The notes: a model not told the origin generated them from the sequence alone. Counted from the first letter of the stretch, positions 6,743 through 14,028 are shown. The stretch is DNA of 15,533 nucleotides from a bacterium (GCA_027296045.1 JAPUJS010000110.1:1-15533); one strand, 5' to 3'. Made by a program: numbers and translations.

Positions 6743-8371
6743 CTAAATGCCAATGGCATACCCATCCCTTCTCGGATCTGCTCCGCCCATCATTGCCCCT
6801 GAGTCGGCATCTACAACAATGCCCTGTGCCCCACCCACAACGGGAGACCATTCAGGCAATTTTTCAATTCGGTGACCCCGTTTTTCCAATCCGTCGCGAA
6901 TCGTGGCTGGCACCCGTGTCTCCATATACACCCGTGCGCCCGCTTCAAACATACGGAACCGGGGCGCTTCGATGGCTGCCTGGATATTCATCCCATAGTC
7001 CAAAAAATGGATCAGAAATTGTGTGGTTGTCTGCTGAATCCCCCAGCTCCCCGGCGTTCCCAGCGCCGATACCAGATTTCCGTCCTTGAAAATCTGACAG
7101 GGCGACAGACACATATCCACCTTTTTATGCGGCGCAATACAATTGGGACTTTCCGGCACCAGATCTCCCCATTTAATGAAATTGTTTAAAAACATACCCG
7201 TCTCGCCCAGAATCATCCCCGACCCGAATCCCGACCCCAAACTCTGGGTAATGGCAACCGCATTGCCCTCGGCATCGACCACGTCAAAATGAGTGGTACA
7301 TTCGTTGGTCCAATCCGGTTCCTGTCCCGGGGCGACCTCACCGGGAATCCGGGTGGTCTCATAATATTCCCCCCGGTTCATCGCTGCCCGTTCCCCAATC
7401 AACTGCCGACGTTTGTCCGCATAGGCTTTCGACAACAAGCCATCGATCGGTGGATTCTCAGCCGCCGCATATTCCACCCGATCTGCATTGGCCAGTTTAA
7501 TGGCCTCAATAAACAGGTGCAGTGCCTCCTCTGCAAGGTGCCCTATCTCGGAAAGCGCATCGTGCTCCAGCAGATTGAGCGTCTCCAGAATTTGAAACCC
7601 CGCACTGGGCGGTGGCGGACAATACACGTCATATCCCCGATACGATGTCGACACCGGATCCACCCACTCGGGTTTAAAATCGGCCAGATCTTTTTCTGAG
7701 AGCAGGCCGCCTTCCTGTTGTACAAAACCAACCATCTCCCTGGCCAGATCCCCCCGATAAAAGACATCCGCTCCACCTTCTATCACCCGCCGGTAGCTTT
7801 TTGCCAGGTCTTTCTGTATCAATACTTCTCCCGGCAATAGTGCCCGTCCCCGGCTCAAAATCACCCGCGCCCCGGTGGGCAAGATATGCCCCACATTACT
7901 GCCCATAAAGGTTGCATTTTTCACCGTCACAGCAAACCCATTGTCGGCCAACTCGATGGCAGGTTGGAATACTTTTTCGGGCGGCATACTGCCATAGGTA
8001 GAAAGCAACTCCAACCATCCCCCACAGGCGCCAGGCACCAGACACGACTTTGGCCCCCCTTCCTTCACGTCATCAGAAGGAAAATGCTCCAGGGTTGCTT
8101 CGTAAGGAGTTCGACCGCAATAATCCAGCACCCGAATTCGATTTTCTTTTTTTGAATAAATGAGTGCATACCCCACCCCAGCGATGCCCGACATATAGGG
8201 TTCCACCACATTCAACGCCCCCGCCACGGCAACAGCGGCGTCAAAGGCATTTCCCCCCTCCAAAAGCATTCGCACCCCCGCCAAGGACGCCAGGGGATGT
8301 CCGCTGGCCACCATGCCCCGGGTCCCTGTAACCGTCGATCGGTGAACCGTTCCTTCTGACGAAAAAGCCAT
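6743..8371 (-). CDS. Gamma-glutamyltransferase family hydrolase (Ntn fold), no signal peptide
   Basis: A 542-residue member of the gamma-glutamyltranspeptidase family. These are made as one chain that cuts itself just before a threonine, which becomes the N-terminal nucleophile of the small subunit. That residue is T359 in ECTTHFDVVDAEGNAV, giving subunits of about 358 and 184 residues. Other family features: GMVASGHPLAS at 19-29, GGNAFDAAVA at 39-48, LDYCGRTP at 82-89, YRGYDVYCPPPPSAG around 244-258, GSGFGSGMILGETG after the nucleophile, and GTPGSWGIQQT in place of the usual PGG turn. Secreted bacterial enzymes carry an export signal; this one begins MAFSSEGTVHR, so it should be cytoplasmic and may act on another gamma-glutamyl amide or as an acylase. 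ATG 8371 was chosen over TTG 8389 because GGAAGGGAG precedes it by 7 bases. An MFS gene follows after 23 bp. Confidence 0.9.
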   Translation of the reverse strand: MAFSSEGTVHRSTVTGTRGMVASGHPLASLAGVRMLLEGGNAFDAAVAVAGALNVVEPYMSGIAGVGYALIYSKKENRIRVLDYCGRTPYEATLEHFPSDDVKEGGPKSCLVPGACGGWLELLSTYGSMPPEKVFQPAIELADNGFAVTVKNATFMGSNVGHILPTGARVILSRGRALLPGEVLIQKDLAKSYRRVIEGGADVFYRGDLAREMVGFVQQEGGLLSEKDLADFKPEWVDPVSTSYRGYDVYCPPPPSAGFQILETLNLLEHDALSEIGHLAEEALHLFIEAIKLANADRVEYAAAENPPIDGLLSKAYADKRRQLIGERAAMNRGEYYETTRIPGEVAPGQEPDWTNECTTHFDVVDAEGNAVAITQSLGSGFGSGMILGETGMFLNNFIKWGDLVPESPNCIAPHKKVDMCLSPCQIFKDGNLVSALGTPGSWGIQQTTTQFLIHFLDYGMNIQAAIEAPRFRMFEAGARVYMETRVPATIRDGLEKRGHRIEKLPEWSPVVGGAQGIVVDADSGAMMGGADPRRDGYAIGI

Positions 8372-8456
8372 GTGCAAACTCCCTTCCAATAGACGGACAC
8401 CGTAACCAAAATGGATGCCTCCAAAATCCTACCTGCCCGCGATGCCAAGATAACAC

Positions 8457-8495
8457 AAAAAGCGGCCTTTAATATGGGAAATATCAAAGGCCGCT
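8457..8495 (-). terminator. Intrinsic terminator of the cNMP-binding gene
   Basis: Perfect 10-bp arms AGCGGCCTTT (8461-8470) and AAAGGCCGCT (8486-8495) around a 15-base loop. Read on the minus strand the stem ends in a run of five T (plus-strand A 8457-8461). It starts 17 bp after the stop codon of the gene at 8512-9039 and separates it from the downstream hydrolase-MFS pair. Confidence 0.85.
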
Positions 8496-8511
8496 GCGTC
8501 TGGATCCCAAT

Positions 8512-9039
8512 TTATATCAGATCTCTCAGCACAGGATCATCTGGGGCCAATTCTTGAAGCCGATCTTGGAACCGCGAAACCTGTTCGCGCAAAACCTCCA
8601 TCTCCTCATTGACGTCGTGCACCCGGGTGTAGAGCATTTTAATGAGGCTGGCCAGCATGTGATGGCCCAGCTGCGGGTCGTCTTCCAACAGGTCCTGGAA
8701 ATCGTCTGCCTGCAACTCCAGAATCAGGGCCTCGCCCTCTGCAACAACCCGAGAAGAACGGGTCTGACCGGTAAACACGCCCATCTCCCCGATAACCCGA
8801 GTGGGTATCAATTCATCCAGCAATTTGCCATCGATCGACTCCAACCGGAGGCTGCCATCCAGCAACACAATGAGCTGTTCGTCAATCGTTTTGGATTCAC
8901 AAAGCACCTCGCCAGGATTTGTCAACCGCTGGTTGCAAATCTCAATAACAGAACGGACCTGGTTGTGATCCAGATTATCAAACAGCGAAATATCCAACAA
9001 AACCTGAGCGAGTCGGGAGTCGTCGAACAATTCTGGCAT
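8512..9039 (-). CDS. Stand-alone cyclic nucleotide-binding domain protein
   Basis: A 175-residue protein with one CRP-type cyclic nucleotide-binding domain (about 18-125) and a C-terminal helical, coiled-coil-like tail (about 135-165, heptad-like VNEEMEVLREQVSRFQDRL). The phosphate-binding cassette is well kept: I83-GEMGVFTGQTRSSR-V98, where E85, R94 and S95 occupy the positions of CRP residues E72, R82 and S83 that hold cAMP. There is no helix-turn-helix, kinase, channel or GGDEF output domain, so it is not a CRP transcription factor; it may act by binding a partner through the tail. ATG 9039 has AAGGAG 5 bases upstream. The gene is transcribed alone, ends at the hairpin terminator 8457-8495, and is divergent from the M20 deacylase gene with 179 bp between the starts. 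Confidence 0.88.
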   Translation of the reverse strand: MPELFDDSRLAQVLLDISLFDNLDHNQVRSVIEICNQRLTNPGEVLCESKTIDEQLIVLLDGSLRLESIDGKLLDELIPTRVIGEMGVFTGQTRSSRVVAEGEALILELQADDFQDLLEDDPQLGHHMLASLIKMLYTRVHDVNEEMEVLREQVSRFQDRLQELAPDDPVLRDLI

Positions 9040-9089
9040 GGGAACTCCTTATAGCATTCGGTCGAATAACAAAGATAAGGGGCATTTTC

Positions 9090-9118
9090 AATCTAAGCAC
9101 ACCGCGACCAGAAAGCAA
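9090..9118 (-). promoter_or_regulatory. Possible promoter of the cNMP-binding gene
   Basis: On the minus strand, TTGCTT (plus 9113-9118) and TAGATT (plus 9090-9095) are 17 bp apart, about 50 bp ahead of the ATG at 9039. An alternative pair is TTGAAA (9086-9091) with TATTCG (9063-9068), also 17 bp apart. Both are weak matches to the sigma70 consensus. Confidence 0.27.
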
Positions 9119-9140
9119 TACCTATCCACCTGAGAATACA

Positions 9141-9169
9141 TTGACGATTCCTATGGGGTATGCTATATT
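9141..9169 (+). promoter_or_regulatory. Sigma70-type promoter of the M20 deacylase gene
   Basis: TTGACG (9141-9146), a 17-bp spacer and TATATT (9164-9169), with a TG at 9161-9162 forming an extended -10. Each box differs from the consensus at one position. Transcription would begin near 9176, leaving a leader of about 43 bases before ATG 9219. This rules out the longer reading frame, whose TTG start is the -35 box itself. Confidence 0.75.
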
Positions 9170-9218
9170 GCCCGAACTGAATCTCAAACCATCAATTCCT
9201 TCTCAAAGTGAGGAAGTT

Positions 9219-10343
9219 ATGGATGTGGTGTCTCTTACAAAAGAGTTCGTATCCTTTAATTCCGCCAGCCCGTTGAGCAATACCCCCGTTTCCAGAGCGA
9301 TGGCCAAGTGGATGCGCAAAGCAGGGATGCAGGTTGAAGTGTTGGAATACAAAGACCCCAACGGTGTGACCAAAACCAATCTGGTGGGCAAAAAAGGGAA
9401 AGGCACCGGCGGCCTGGCGATGATGGGCCACAACGATACCGTTCCGGCCGAAGGATGGGCCTGGGACCCCTTCAAAGTGGTCCAGAAGAAAACCCGGATC
9501 TACGGCAGAGGCGTAGCCGATATGAAAGGGTCTGTGGCTTGCATGATTGCCACGGCCGCGGCATTCTCGGCACGGAACCTGAAAAAACCCATCTATGTGA
9601 TCGTCACCGCCGATGAAGAAATCAACTGCGGGGGTGCCGACTATGTCGCCCGACATTCAAAAGTGCTGCACTCCTCCAAAATACGGTATGGAATCATCGG
9701 CGAACCGACCCTGCTCGACGTGGTCCACGGACACAAGGGCTCCTTTCGGGTGTATGCAACTGCAAAAGGACTTGCCACACACAGCAGTACCGGCCGGGGA
9801 CGAAACGCCAACCACATCCTGATCCCCTTTCTCAACGAAATGCTATCCATTGACCGGGAACTGAAGACCCGAAAGAAATACCTCAACCCGGACTTCGATC
9901 CCCCGCATTCCACCCTGAACATTGTCATGAATGATGGGAACTCCGCCTCTAACATAACCGTTCCGTTCAGCCAGGCGACCATCAACTTCCGCCCGATGCC
10001 GGGTCAGAACTTAAGCCCGATCAGAGATCGGATCGTTCGGATGGCCAAAAAACACGGCGTTCAGATCAAGATCTCCGACAGTCTCGTTCCCCTCAACACC
10101 CCCCCCAAATCCAGAATTGTTCAGGAAGCCCTCAAAGTCACGCGAAAGCGCAAACCCAAAACAGTATCCTACGGTACCGACGGCATGATTTTCGGCAAAA
10201 ATATGGAACTCGTTGTGCTCGGTCCTGGCAGCATTCAGCAAGCCCACACCATTGACGAGTGGATCGAAATCGATCAGCTCCACAAAGGCGTGGACGTCTT
10301 TTCGTCGATGGTTTCAAGATTCTGCATCGAAGACCCGGCATAA
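9219..10343 (+). CDS. M20 family deacylase, ArgE/DapE type (acetylornithine deacetylase-like)
   Basis: A 374-residue di-zinc amidohydrolase. The M20 metal and catalytic residues are all present: H71-N-D73 in GHNDTVP, bridging D101 in GRGVADMKG, catalytic base E133 and ligand E134 in TADEE, E162 in GEPT, H188 in the lid domain (ATHSS) and C-terminal ligand H343 in GPGSIQQAHTIDEWIE. The stretches TADEE, GEPT, HKG and GPGS-QAH-DE closely follow acetylornithine deacetylase as I remember it, so N-acyl-amino-acid hydrolysis is the best guess; N-acetylornithine itself is not proven. No other arginine genes are in the window. Residues about 175-285 form the dimerisation/lid insertion. ATG 9219 was chosen because GAGGA precedes it by 4 bases and the promoter at 9141-9169 excludes the earlier TTG. 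No signal peptide is visible. No plus-strand terminator of its own was found. Confidence 0.9.
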   Translation: MDVVSLTKEFVSFNSASPLSNTPVSRAMAKWMRKAGMQVEVLEYKDPNGVTKTNLVGKKGKGTGGLAMMGHNDTVPAEGWAWDPFKVVQKKTRIYGRGVADMKGSVACMIATAAAFSARNLKKPIYVIVTADEEINCGGADYVARHSKVLHSSKIRYGIIGEPTLLDVVHGHKGSFRVYATAKGLATHSSTGRGRNANHILIPFLNEMLSIDRELKTRKKYLNPDFDPPHSTLNIVMNDGNSASNITVPFSQATINFRPMPGQNLSPIRDRIVRMAKKHGVQIKISDSLVPLNTPPKSRIVQEALKVTRKRKPKTVSYGTDGMIFGKNMELVVLGPGSIQQAHTIDEWIEIDQLHKGVDVFSSMVSRFCIEDPA

Positions 10344-10420
10344 CACCTTATAAAAAAACCGGGCGGTGTCCGGCATCCCGTATCGGGGGTAAAGGCACAG
10401 AAATTCCCTTTTTCAGAGAC

Positions 10421-10456
10421 AAAAAACGGCCAGCGGTTGCTTCCACCGCTGGCCGT
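10421..10456 (-). terminator. Strong intrinsic terminator of the molybdenum-subunit/MoaD operon
   Basis: Perfect 12-bp arms ACGGCCAGCGGT (10426-10437) and ACCGCTGGCCGT (10445-10456) with a 7-base loop. On the minus strand the stem runs straight into six T (plus A 10421-10426). It lies 21 bp past the MoaD-like stop codon. In the other direction there is no U-tract, although the convergent M20 transcript must also end hereabouts. Confidence 0.9.
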
Positions 10457-10477
10457 CTGCATGGGTAACCTGCCTGT

Positions 10478-10747
10478 TTACCCTCCACTGATGGCAGTCA
10501 CAAAATGAATCTCAAGCGCATCGCGAACGACCGTTCGCAACCCTTCTTCGGTCACAATCCCATCTACTGCAACCGCCAGCCCTGGACGAATTCGGGTTTC
10601 GTCATCATCCATCACACGGGCTTTCACGCCCGGATGCAGCACATCCAGGCGATTGATCACCTCACGGAGGGTCTCGCCTTCCACTTCAATTTGCTCGACG
10701 CCTCCCGTCAGATTTCGCATCAAAGAGGGAATCCAAACGACCGCCAT
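10478..10747 (-). CDS. MoaD/ThiS family sulfur-carrier protein
   Basis: An 89-residue beta-grasp (ubiquitin-like) protein. The N-terminal strand MAVVWIPSLMRNLTGG, the helix LREVINRLDVLHPGVKARV and the final Gly-Gly (VTAISGG at the C-terminus) are the defining layout of MoaD/ThiS. In that family the terminal glycine is adenylated and then thiocarboxylated to donate sulfur, in MoaD's case for molybdopterin. ATG 10747 is preferred to an in-frame GTG at 10771 inside the upstream gene, because GGAAAGG lies about 9 bases before it. It begins 4 bp after the stop of the molybdenum hydroxylase subunit and shares its transcript, so service to that enzyme's cofactor is a reasonable inference. No MoaE or MoeB gene is nearby. 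A ThiS-like role in another pathway cannot be excluded. Confidence 0.85.
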   Translation of the reverse strand: MAVVWIPSLMRNLTGGVEQIEVEGETLREVINRLDVLHPGVKARVMDDDETRIRPGLAVAVDGIVTEEGLRTVVRDALEIHFVTAISGG

Positions 10748-10751
10748 AACA

Positions 10752-13052
10752 TTAAGCCTTTCCGTTCCCACCGTCTCGCTCCCACAGGGCTTCCAGAATC
10801 TTGGGAGGCGACATGGGCAATTCCATCATTCGAAGTCCGGTGGCGCTATAAATGGCATTGGCAACAGCGGCAGGCGGCGCACAAATAGGCACTTCTCCTG
10901 CCCCCCGAACCCCATAAGGGTGCCCCGGGTTGGGCACTTCTACAATCACCGTCTCAATCATCGGCAGATCCAGACATGTGGGCATGCGATAGTCCAGGAA
11001 GCTGGAATTTCTCAAGGTCCCGTTGTCATCGTAAACATACTCTTCATTCAGCGCCCACCCAATCCCCTGAGCCACTCCGCCTTGCATCTGGCCTTCCACA
11101 TAGGGTGGATAGATGGCTTTCCCGGCATCCTGCACAATGGTTGCCCGAAGCACATCCACCTTACCGGTATCCGGGTCCACCTCCACATCTACAATGACCA
11201 CAGCATACGCGCCGCCCTGCCCGGAAGGCTTCACCGTTGCCCGCCCCATCACAGGTCCGCCCGTCGAATCCAGCTTGGCGGCCAGATCTTTGAACGTGAT
11301 GGATTTCGTAGGATCCGACTTGGATTGGAACACCCCTTGATCGAATTCAATATCGTCTTCGGAAATTTCCCAGAAAATAGCGGCTCTCGCCATCATCTGT
11401 TCTTTGATATCATGGGCACATTTGTAAGCCGCCCACCCGGTGGCAAAAGTGGTTCGGCTGCCTCCCGTCACGCCCGTATAGCCCACCGAATCGGTATCGG
11501 CCACCTGGGGTCGAACATCTTCGATGGGCAAGCCCAGAACTTCTGCCAACTGCATGGCAATCGAGGTGCGCGTTCCCCCAATATCTGTGGATCCTTCCAC
11601 CAAATTGATGGTACCATCGTCATTCACACTGGCACTGGCACTGGAAATCCCAGCGCCATTGCCCCAGAAACCCGATGCCACACCCCGGCCCCGATTGGGG
11701 CCTTCCAGGACAGATTGGTAATGATCGGTGGCCATGGTAGCCTGCAAACATTCTTCGTGGCCAATTCGCGGATTCACCGGACCGTCTGCCCTGCGGGTAC
11801 CCTCTTTGGCCGAGTTTTTCAACCGAAATTCCAGCGGATCCATCTCCAGCTTCTCGGCCAGTTCATCCACCACGGTTTCAACAGCGTAGGTCGCATTGGA
11901 CACACCGGGGGCACGATAGGCAGATGTCGAAGGCTTGTTCACACACACATCATAGCCATCGACCACCACATTGGGAATATTATAGGGCCCCAGCATACAC
12001 CTCGCCCCTGCGCCCACGGGAGATCCTGGGAAAGCGCCCGATTCATAGACAAGATAGCCCTCGGCGGCCACCAGATCGCCATCTTTGGTCGCCCCCATCT
12101 TCATCTTAATATAAGACCCCGATGTGGGCCCCGTGGCCTGCAGCACTTCGGTCCGGGTCATCACCATCTTCACCGGATTGCCTGTATTTTTCGACAACAG
12201 CGCTGCAACGTGCTCCAAATAGGCTTTGATCTTGCCGCCAAATCCCCCGCCAATTTCGAGGGGATGGACCGTGATTTGCGACACGGGAATCCCCAGAATC
12301 TTGGCCACTTGACTTCGAACGCCAAAAGCCCCCTGGTTGCTGCACCACACATGGAGATGCCCGTCCTCGTTCCAGAGCACGGTGGCATTTTGGGGTTCGA
12401 TATAGCCCTGGTGCACCATCTCCGTGCGAAATTCCCGTTCGACAACCACATCGGCCTCTTCAAACCCCTTGTCGATATCGCCCAGGACATGCTGAAAGTG
12501 TTGGGACACATTGCTCGATTTTTCCGACGTCTCCCCCAGAGATCGGGTTTTCATATCTTCATGGACCAGAGGCGCACCGTCTTTCATCGCCTCCAGAACG
12601 TCCAGCACTGCATCCAATTGTTCGTATTCAACCTCGATCAAGTCCAGTGCCTCTTCAGCAATATGCACATTTGTCGCGGCCACAGCAGCGACAGGAAAGC
12701 CCTGGTAAAGGACCTTGTCCTGTGCCAAAATAGGAGCAAAGCTGTCTTTCATCCGCACCACTTCCTCACCCGAATTCCCTCCCTGATCTTCAAAATTACG
12801 GACCAGATCCTTCCCCGTCACCACGGCTTTCACACCCGCCAGGGCTTCGGCTTTGCTGGTATCAATAGATTTGATCCGGGCATGGGCATGGGGACTTCGC
12901 AAAATCTTACCGTGCAACAAATCCGGCAAGTTTAAATCCGTCCCAAAAATGGCCCGTCCGGTCACCTTATCTGCCCCGTCGTGACGAATGGGGCGGGACC
13001 CAACCACCTTGTAGTCAGTAATCCCCAAATATTCTTCCGTTTTTGCTGCCAT
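10752..13052 (-). CDS. Xanthine dehydrogenase family molybdopterin-binding subunit
   Basis: A 766-residue large subunit of the molybdenum hydroxylase family (xanthine dehydrogenase, aldehyde oxidase, CO dehydrogenase). The a/b-hammerhead domain covers about 20-145 (DKVTGRAIFGTD, LRSPHAHARI) and the two-part cofactor domain about 165-750. Landmarks are Q240 in WCSNQGAFGVR, the glycine loop GGGFGGK at 268-274, AYRAPG at 378-383, and the catalytic glutamate E720 in GVRGAGEVP. The AYRAPG loop lacks the cysteine of form I CO dehydrogenase (AYRCSFR) and also differs from AYRGAGR, so it is not a CO dehydrogenase; the substrate may be a purine, aldehyde or heterocycle. Partners for FAD and 2Fe-2S, normally in the same operon, are absent, and no Fe-S domain is fused. 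ATG 13052 follows a perfect AGGAGG. It has its own promoter (13112-13140) and is followed by the MoaD-like gene. Confidence 0.92.
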   Translation of the reverse strand: MAAKTEEYLGITDYKVVGSRPIRHDGADKVTGRAIFGTDLNLPDLLHGKILRSPHAHARIKSIDTSKAEALAGVKAVVTGKDLVRNFEDQGGNSGEEVVRMKDSFAPILAQDKVLYQGFPVAAVAATNVHIAEEALDLIEVEYEQLDAVLDVLEAMKDGAPLVHEDMKTRSLGETSEKSSNVSQHFQHVLGDIDKGFEEADVVVEREFRTEMVHQGYIEPQNATVLWNEDGHLHVWCSNQGAFGVRSQVAKILGIPVSQITVHPLEIGGGFGGKIKAYLEHVAALLSKNTGNPVKMVMTRTEVLQATGPTSGSYIKMKMGATKDGDLVAAEGYLVYESGAFPGSPVGAGARCMLGPYNIPNVVVDGYDVCVNKPSTSAYRAPGVSNATYAVETVVDELAEKLEMDPLEFRLKNSAKEGTRRADGPVNPRIGHEECLQATMATDHYQSVLEGPNRGRGVASGFWGNGAGISSASASVNDDGTINLVEGSTDIGGTRTSIAMQLAEVLGLPIEDVRPQVADTDSVGYTGVTGGSRTTFATGWAAYKCAHDIKEQMMARAAIFWEISEDDIEFDQGVFQSKSDPTKSITFKDLAAKLDSTGGPVMGRATVKPSGQGGAYAVVIVDVEVDPDTGKVDVLRATIVQDAGKAIYPPYVEGQMQGGVAQGIGWALNEEYVYDDNGTLRNSSFLDYRMPTCLDLPMIETVIVEVPNPGHPYGVRGAGEVPICAPPAAVANAIYSATGLRMMELPMSPPKILEALWERDGGNGKA

Positions 13053-13111
13053 TATTCCTCCTGGAAGTGTGTGGAATTGATTTCTCAAACCCATGTCAAA
13101 ATCCGAGATGA

Positions 13112-13140
13112 TATATAATGCCAAATTCCGGATTTGTCAA
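13112..13140 (-). promoter_or_regulatory. Sigma70-type promoter of the molybdenum-subunit/MoaD operon
   Basis: On the minus strand a perfect TTGACA (plus 13135-13140), a 17-bp spacer and TATATA (plus 13112-13117). Transcription would start near 13105, giving a leader of about 50 bases before ATG 13052. It lies in the 123-bp gap after the PilZ gene, so the operon need not depend on read-through from it. Confidence 0.75.
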
Positions 13141-13175
13141 GCACGATGGAGTCCAACTTAATGATTTCCAAAGCA

Positions 13176-13793
13176 TTATCCGATTCGTTCTTCTCCTCCC
13201 TCCAGCTCAAACTCCCACCCGGTCAAAAACTTACCATCATCTCCGGTCTGCACCCATGCCAGTCGGGCCTCCATCAAAATTTCAAACTCGGCAACATTGG
13301 TATGCACATGAATACCGCGTTTCAACACCTCAAAATCCTCGCAGCGAATCTGCATGCCAGACGGGCTGATGTCTACCACGTGCATTTCTTGGTATTCTCC
13401 CCGGTCCACCTGTGCCTGGATAGGCAAATCCAGCAACAGACGCGGATGCTGCCGTTTGTTATCCGCTTCCTCATCTTCGGTAACCGGCACGCTTCGAACC
13501 ATACTCGGACCATCCAGCACAAATTCCCACCCCGTCAAATAATAACCATCCGGATCGTTCTGAACCCAGGCCATCCGTGCGCTCAACCGGATATCGAACT
13601 CAGCCCGGTTGTGCTGGGCGTCAAACCCCCGCTTCAAAACCTCAAAATCCTGACTACAGATCTGCATCCCCGACAGACTGATATCGATAACCTGCATCTG
13701 CTGGTAATCGCTTCGATCAATCTGAGCCCGAATCGGCAGATGGACCGCCAGACGATCATGGCGCCGTTGGTTTGGCTGATCTGCCGGTGTCAT
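13176..13793 (-). CDS. Tandem double PilZ-domain protein
   Basis: A 205-residue soluble protein made of two PilZ domains and nothing else. Copy 1 has R10-x3-R14 (RRHDR) and D37-I-S39-x2-G42 (DISLSG). Copy 2 has R114-x3-R118 (RQHPR) and D141-I-S143-x2-G146 (DISPSG). Both c-di-GMP-binding signatures, RxxxR and D/NxSxxG, are therefore intact in each copy. The copies are offset by exactly 104 residues and agree at roughly 50 of 87 aligned positions, pointing to an internal duplication. PilZ proteins sense c-di-GMP and steer motility, secretion or polysaccharide synthesis through partner proteins; no such partner is encoded here. A short acidic linker (TEDEEADN, 105-112) joins the domains. ATG 13793 follows GAGGGA at close spacing. 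The gene is divergent from the LigC-like dehydrogenase. Confidence 0.9.
   Translation of the reverse strand: MTPADQPNQRRHDRLAVHLPIRAQIDRSDYQQMQVIDISLSGMQICSQDFEVLKRGFDAQHNRAEFDIRLSARMAWVQNDPDGYYLTGWEFVLDGPSMVRSVPVTEDEEADNKRQHPRLLLDLPIQAQVDRGEYQEMHVVDISPSGMQIRCEDFEVLKRGIHVHTNVAEFEILMEARLAWVQTGDDGKFLTGWEFELEGGEERIG
13197..13769 (-). repeat. Internal duplication within the PilZ gene (312-bp period)
   Basis: Two copies, about 13509-13769 and 13197-13457, encode the two PilZ domains in the same frame. The DNA itself is still similar: ACCTCAAAATCCT occurs in both copies exactly 312 bp apart, next to a shared GCTT/GTTTCAA stretch and the downstream TCTGCAT. The surviving nucleotide similarity suggests a fairly recent duplication or gene conversion between the copies. 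Confidence 0.75.
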
Positions 13794-13896
13794 ACTTCCC
13801 TCGCTTTCAAGAATTCTTGCCCATCATCGAATTGCAAATCAAAAAACAAAAGCTTACGCCAAAAGAAGATAATCTGTGTTTCTTCTGGTGTCCAGA

Positions 13897-13925
13897 ATTT
13901 TTCTCAGGCTGTTTCACCTTGACAA
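13897..13925 (-). promoter_or_regulatory. Possible promoter of the PilZ gene
   Basis: On the minus strand TTGTCA (plus 13920-13925) and AAAAAT (plus 13897-13902) are 17 bp apart. The -35 matches the consensus at five positions, the -10 at four. It overlaps the -35 of the opposite promoter, so the two genes may compete for polymerase. Confidence 0.3.
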
Positions 13926-13946
13926 ATCTTGCATGCAATATATACC
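13919..13946 (+). promoter_or_regulatory. Sigma70-type promoter of the LigC-like dehydrogenase gene
   Basis: A perfect TTGACA (13919-13924), a 16-bp spacer and TATACC (13941-13946). The region TATATA at 13939-13944 overlaps it but would leave only 14 bp. Transcription would begin near 13953, giving a leader of about 114 bases that includes a hairpin. The first ten bases, TTGACAAATC, are identical to those of the molybdenum-subunit promoter. Confidence 0.6.
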
Positions 13947-13991
13947 ATGGTGAGTCGAAAAATGTACCTGCTGCAACATAGATCTTAACCG

Positions 13992-14028
13992 CGAGACGGT
14001 CGGCCTCTCTGGTAAGACCGTTTGCTCG
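13992..14028 (+). other. Leader hairpin before the LigC-like gene
   Basis: CGAG (13992-13995) plus ACGGTC (13996-14001) can pair with GACCGT (14016-14021) and, past a 3-base bulge, CTCG (14025-14028). It sits in the untranslated leader 39 bp before ATG 14067, with no U-tract after it, so it is not a terminator. It matches no riboswitch class that I recognise. Confidence 0.35.

Noticed and set aside
9141..9218. TTG start extending the M20 protein by 26 residues
   Set aside because: The TTG is the -35 box of a good promoter, so it would not be in the mRNA; ATG 9219 has its own ribosome site.
10653..12935. 760-codon plus-strand frame antisense to the molybdenum subunit
   Set aside because: Its length reflects the codon bias of the real gene; the product is a His/Arg/Pro/Gln-rich string without motifs, while the minus strand has complete family motifs.
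10752..13052. Identification as the large subunit of aerobic CO dehydrogenase (CoxL)
   Set aside because: The active-site loop reads AYRAPG, lacking the cysteine of form I and differing from the form II AYRGAGR signature.
13134..13922. 262-codon plus-strand frame opposite the PilZ gene
   Set aside because: Shadow frame; it even repeats internally because the real gene is duplicated, and its product has no domain.
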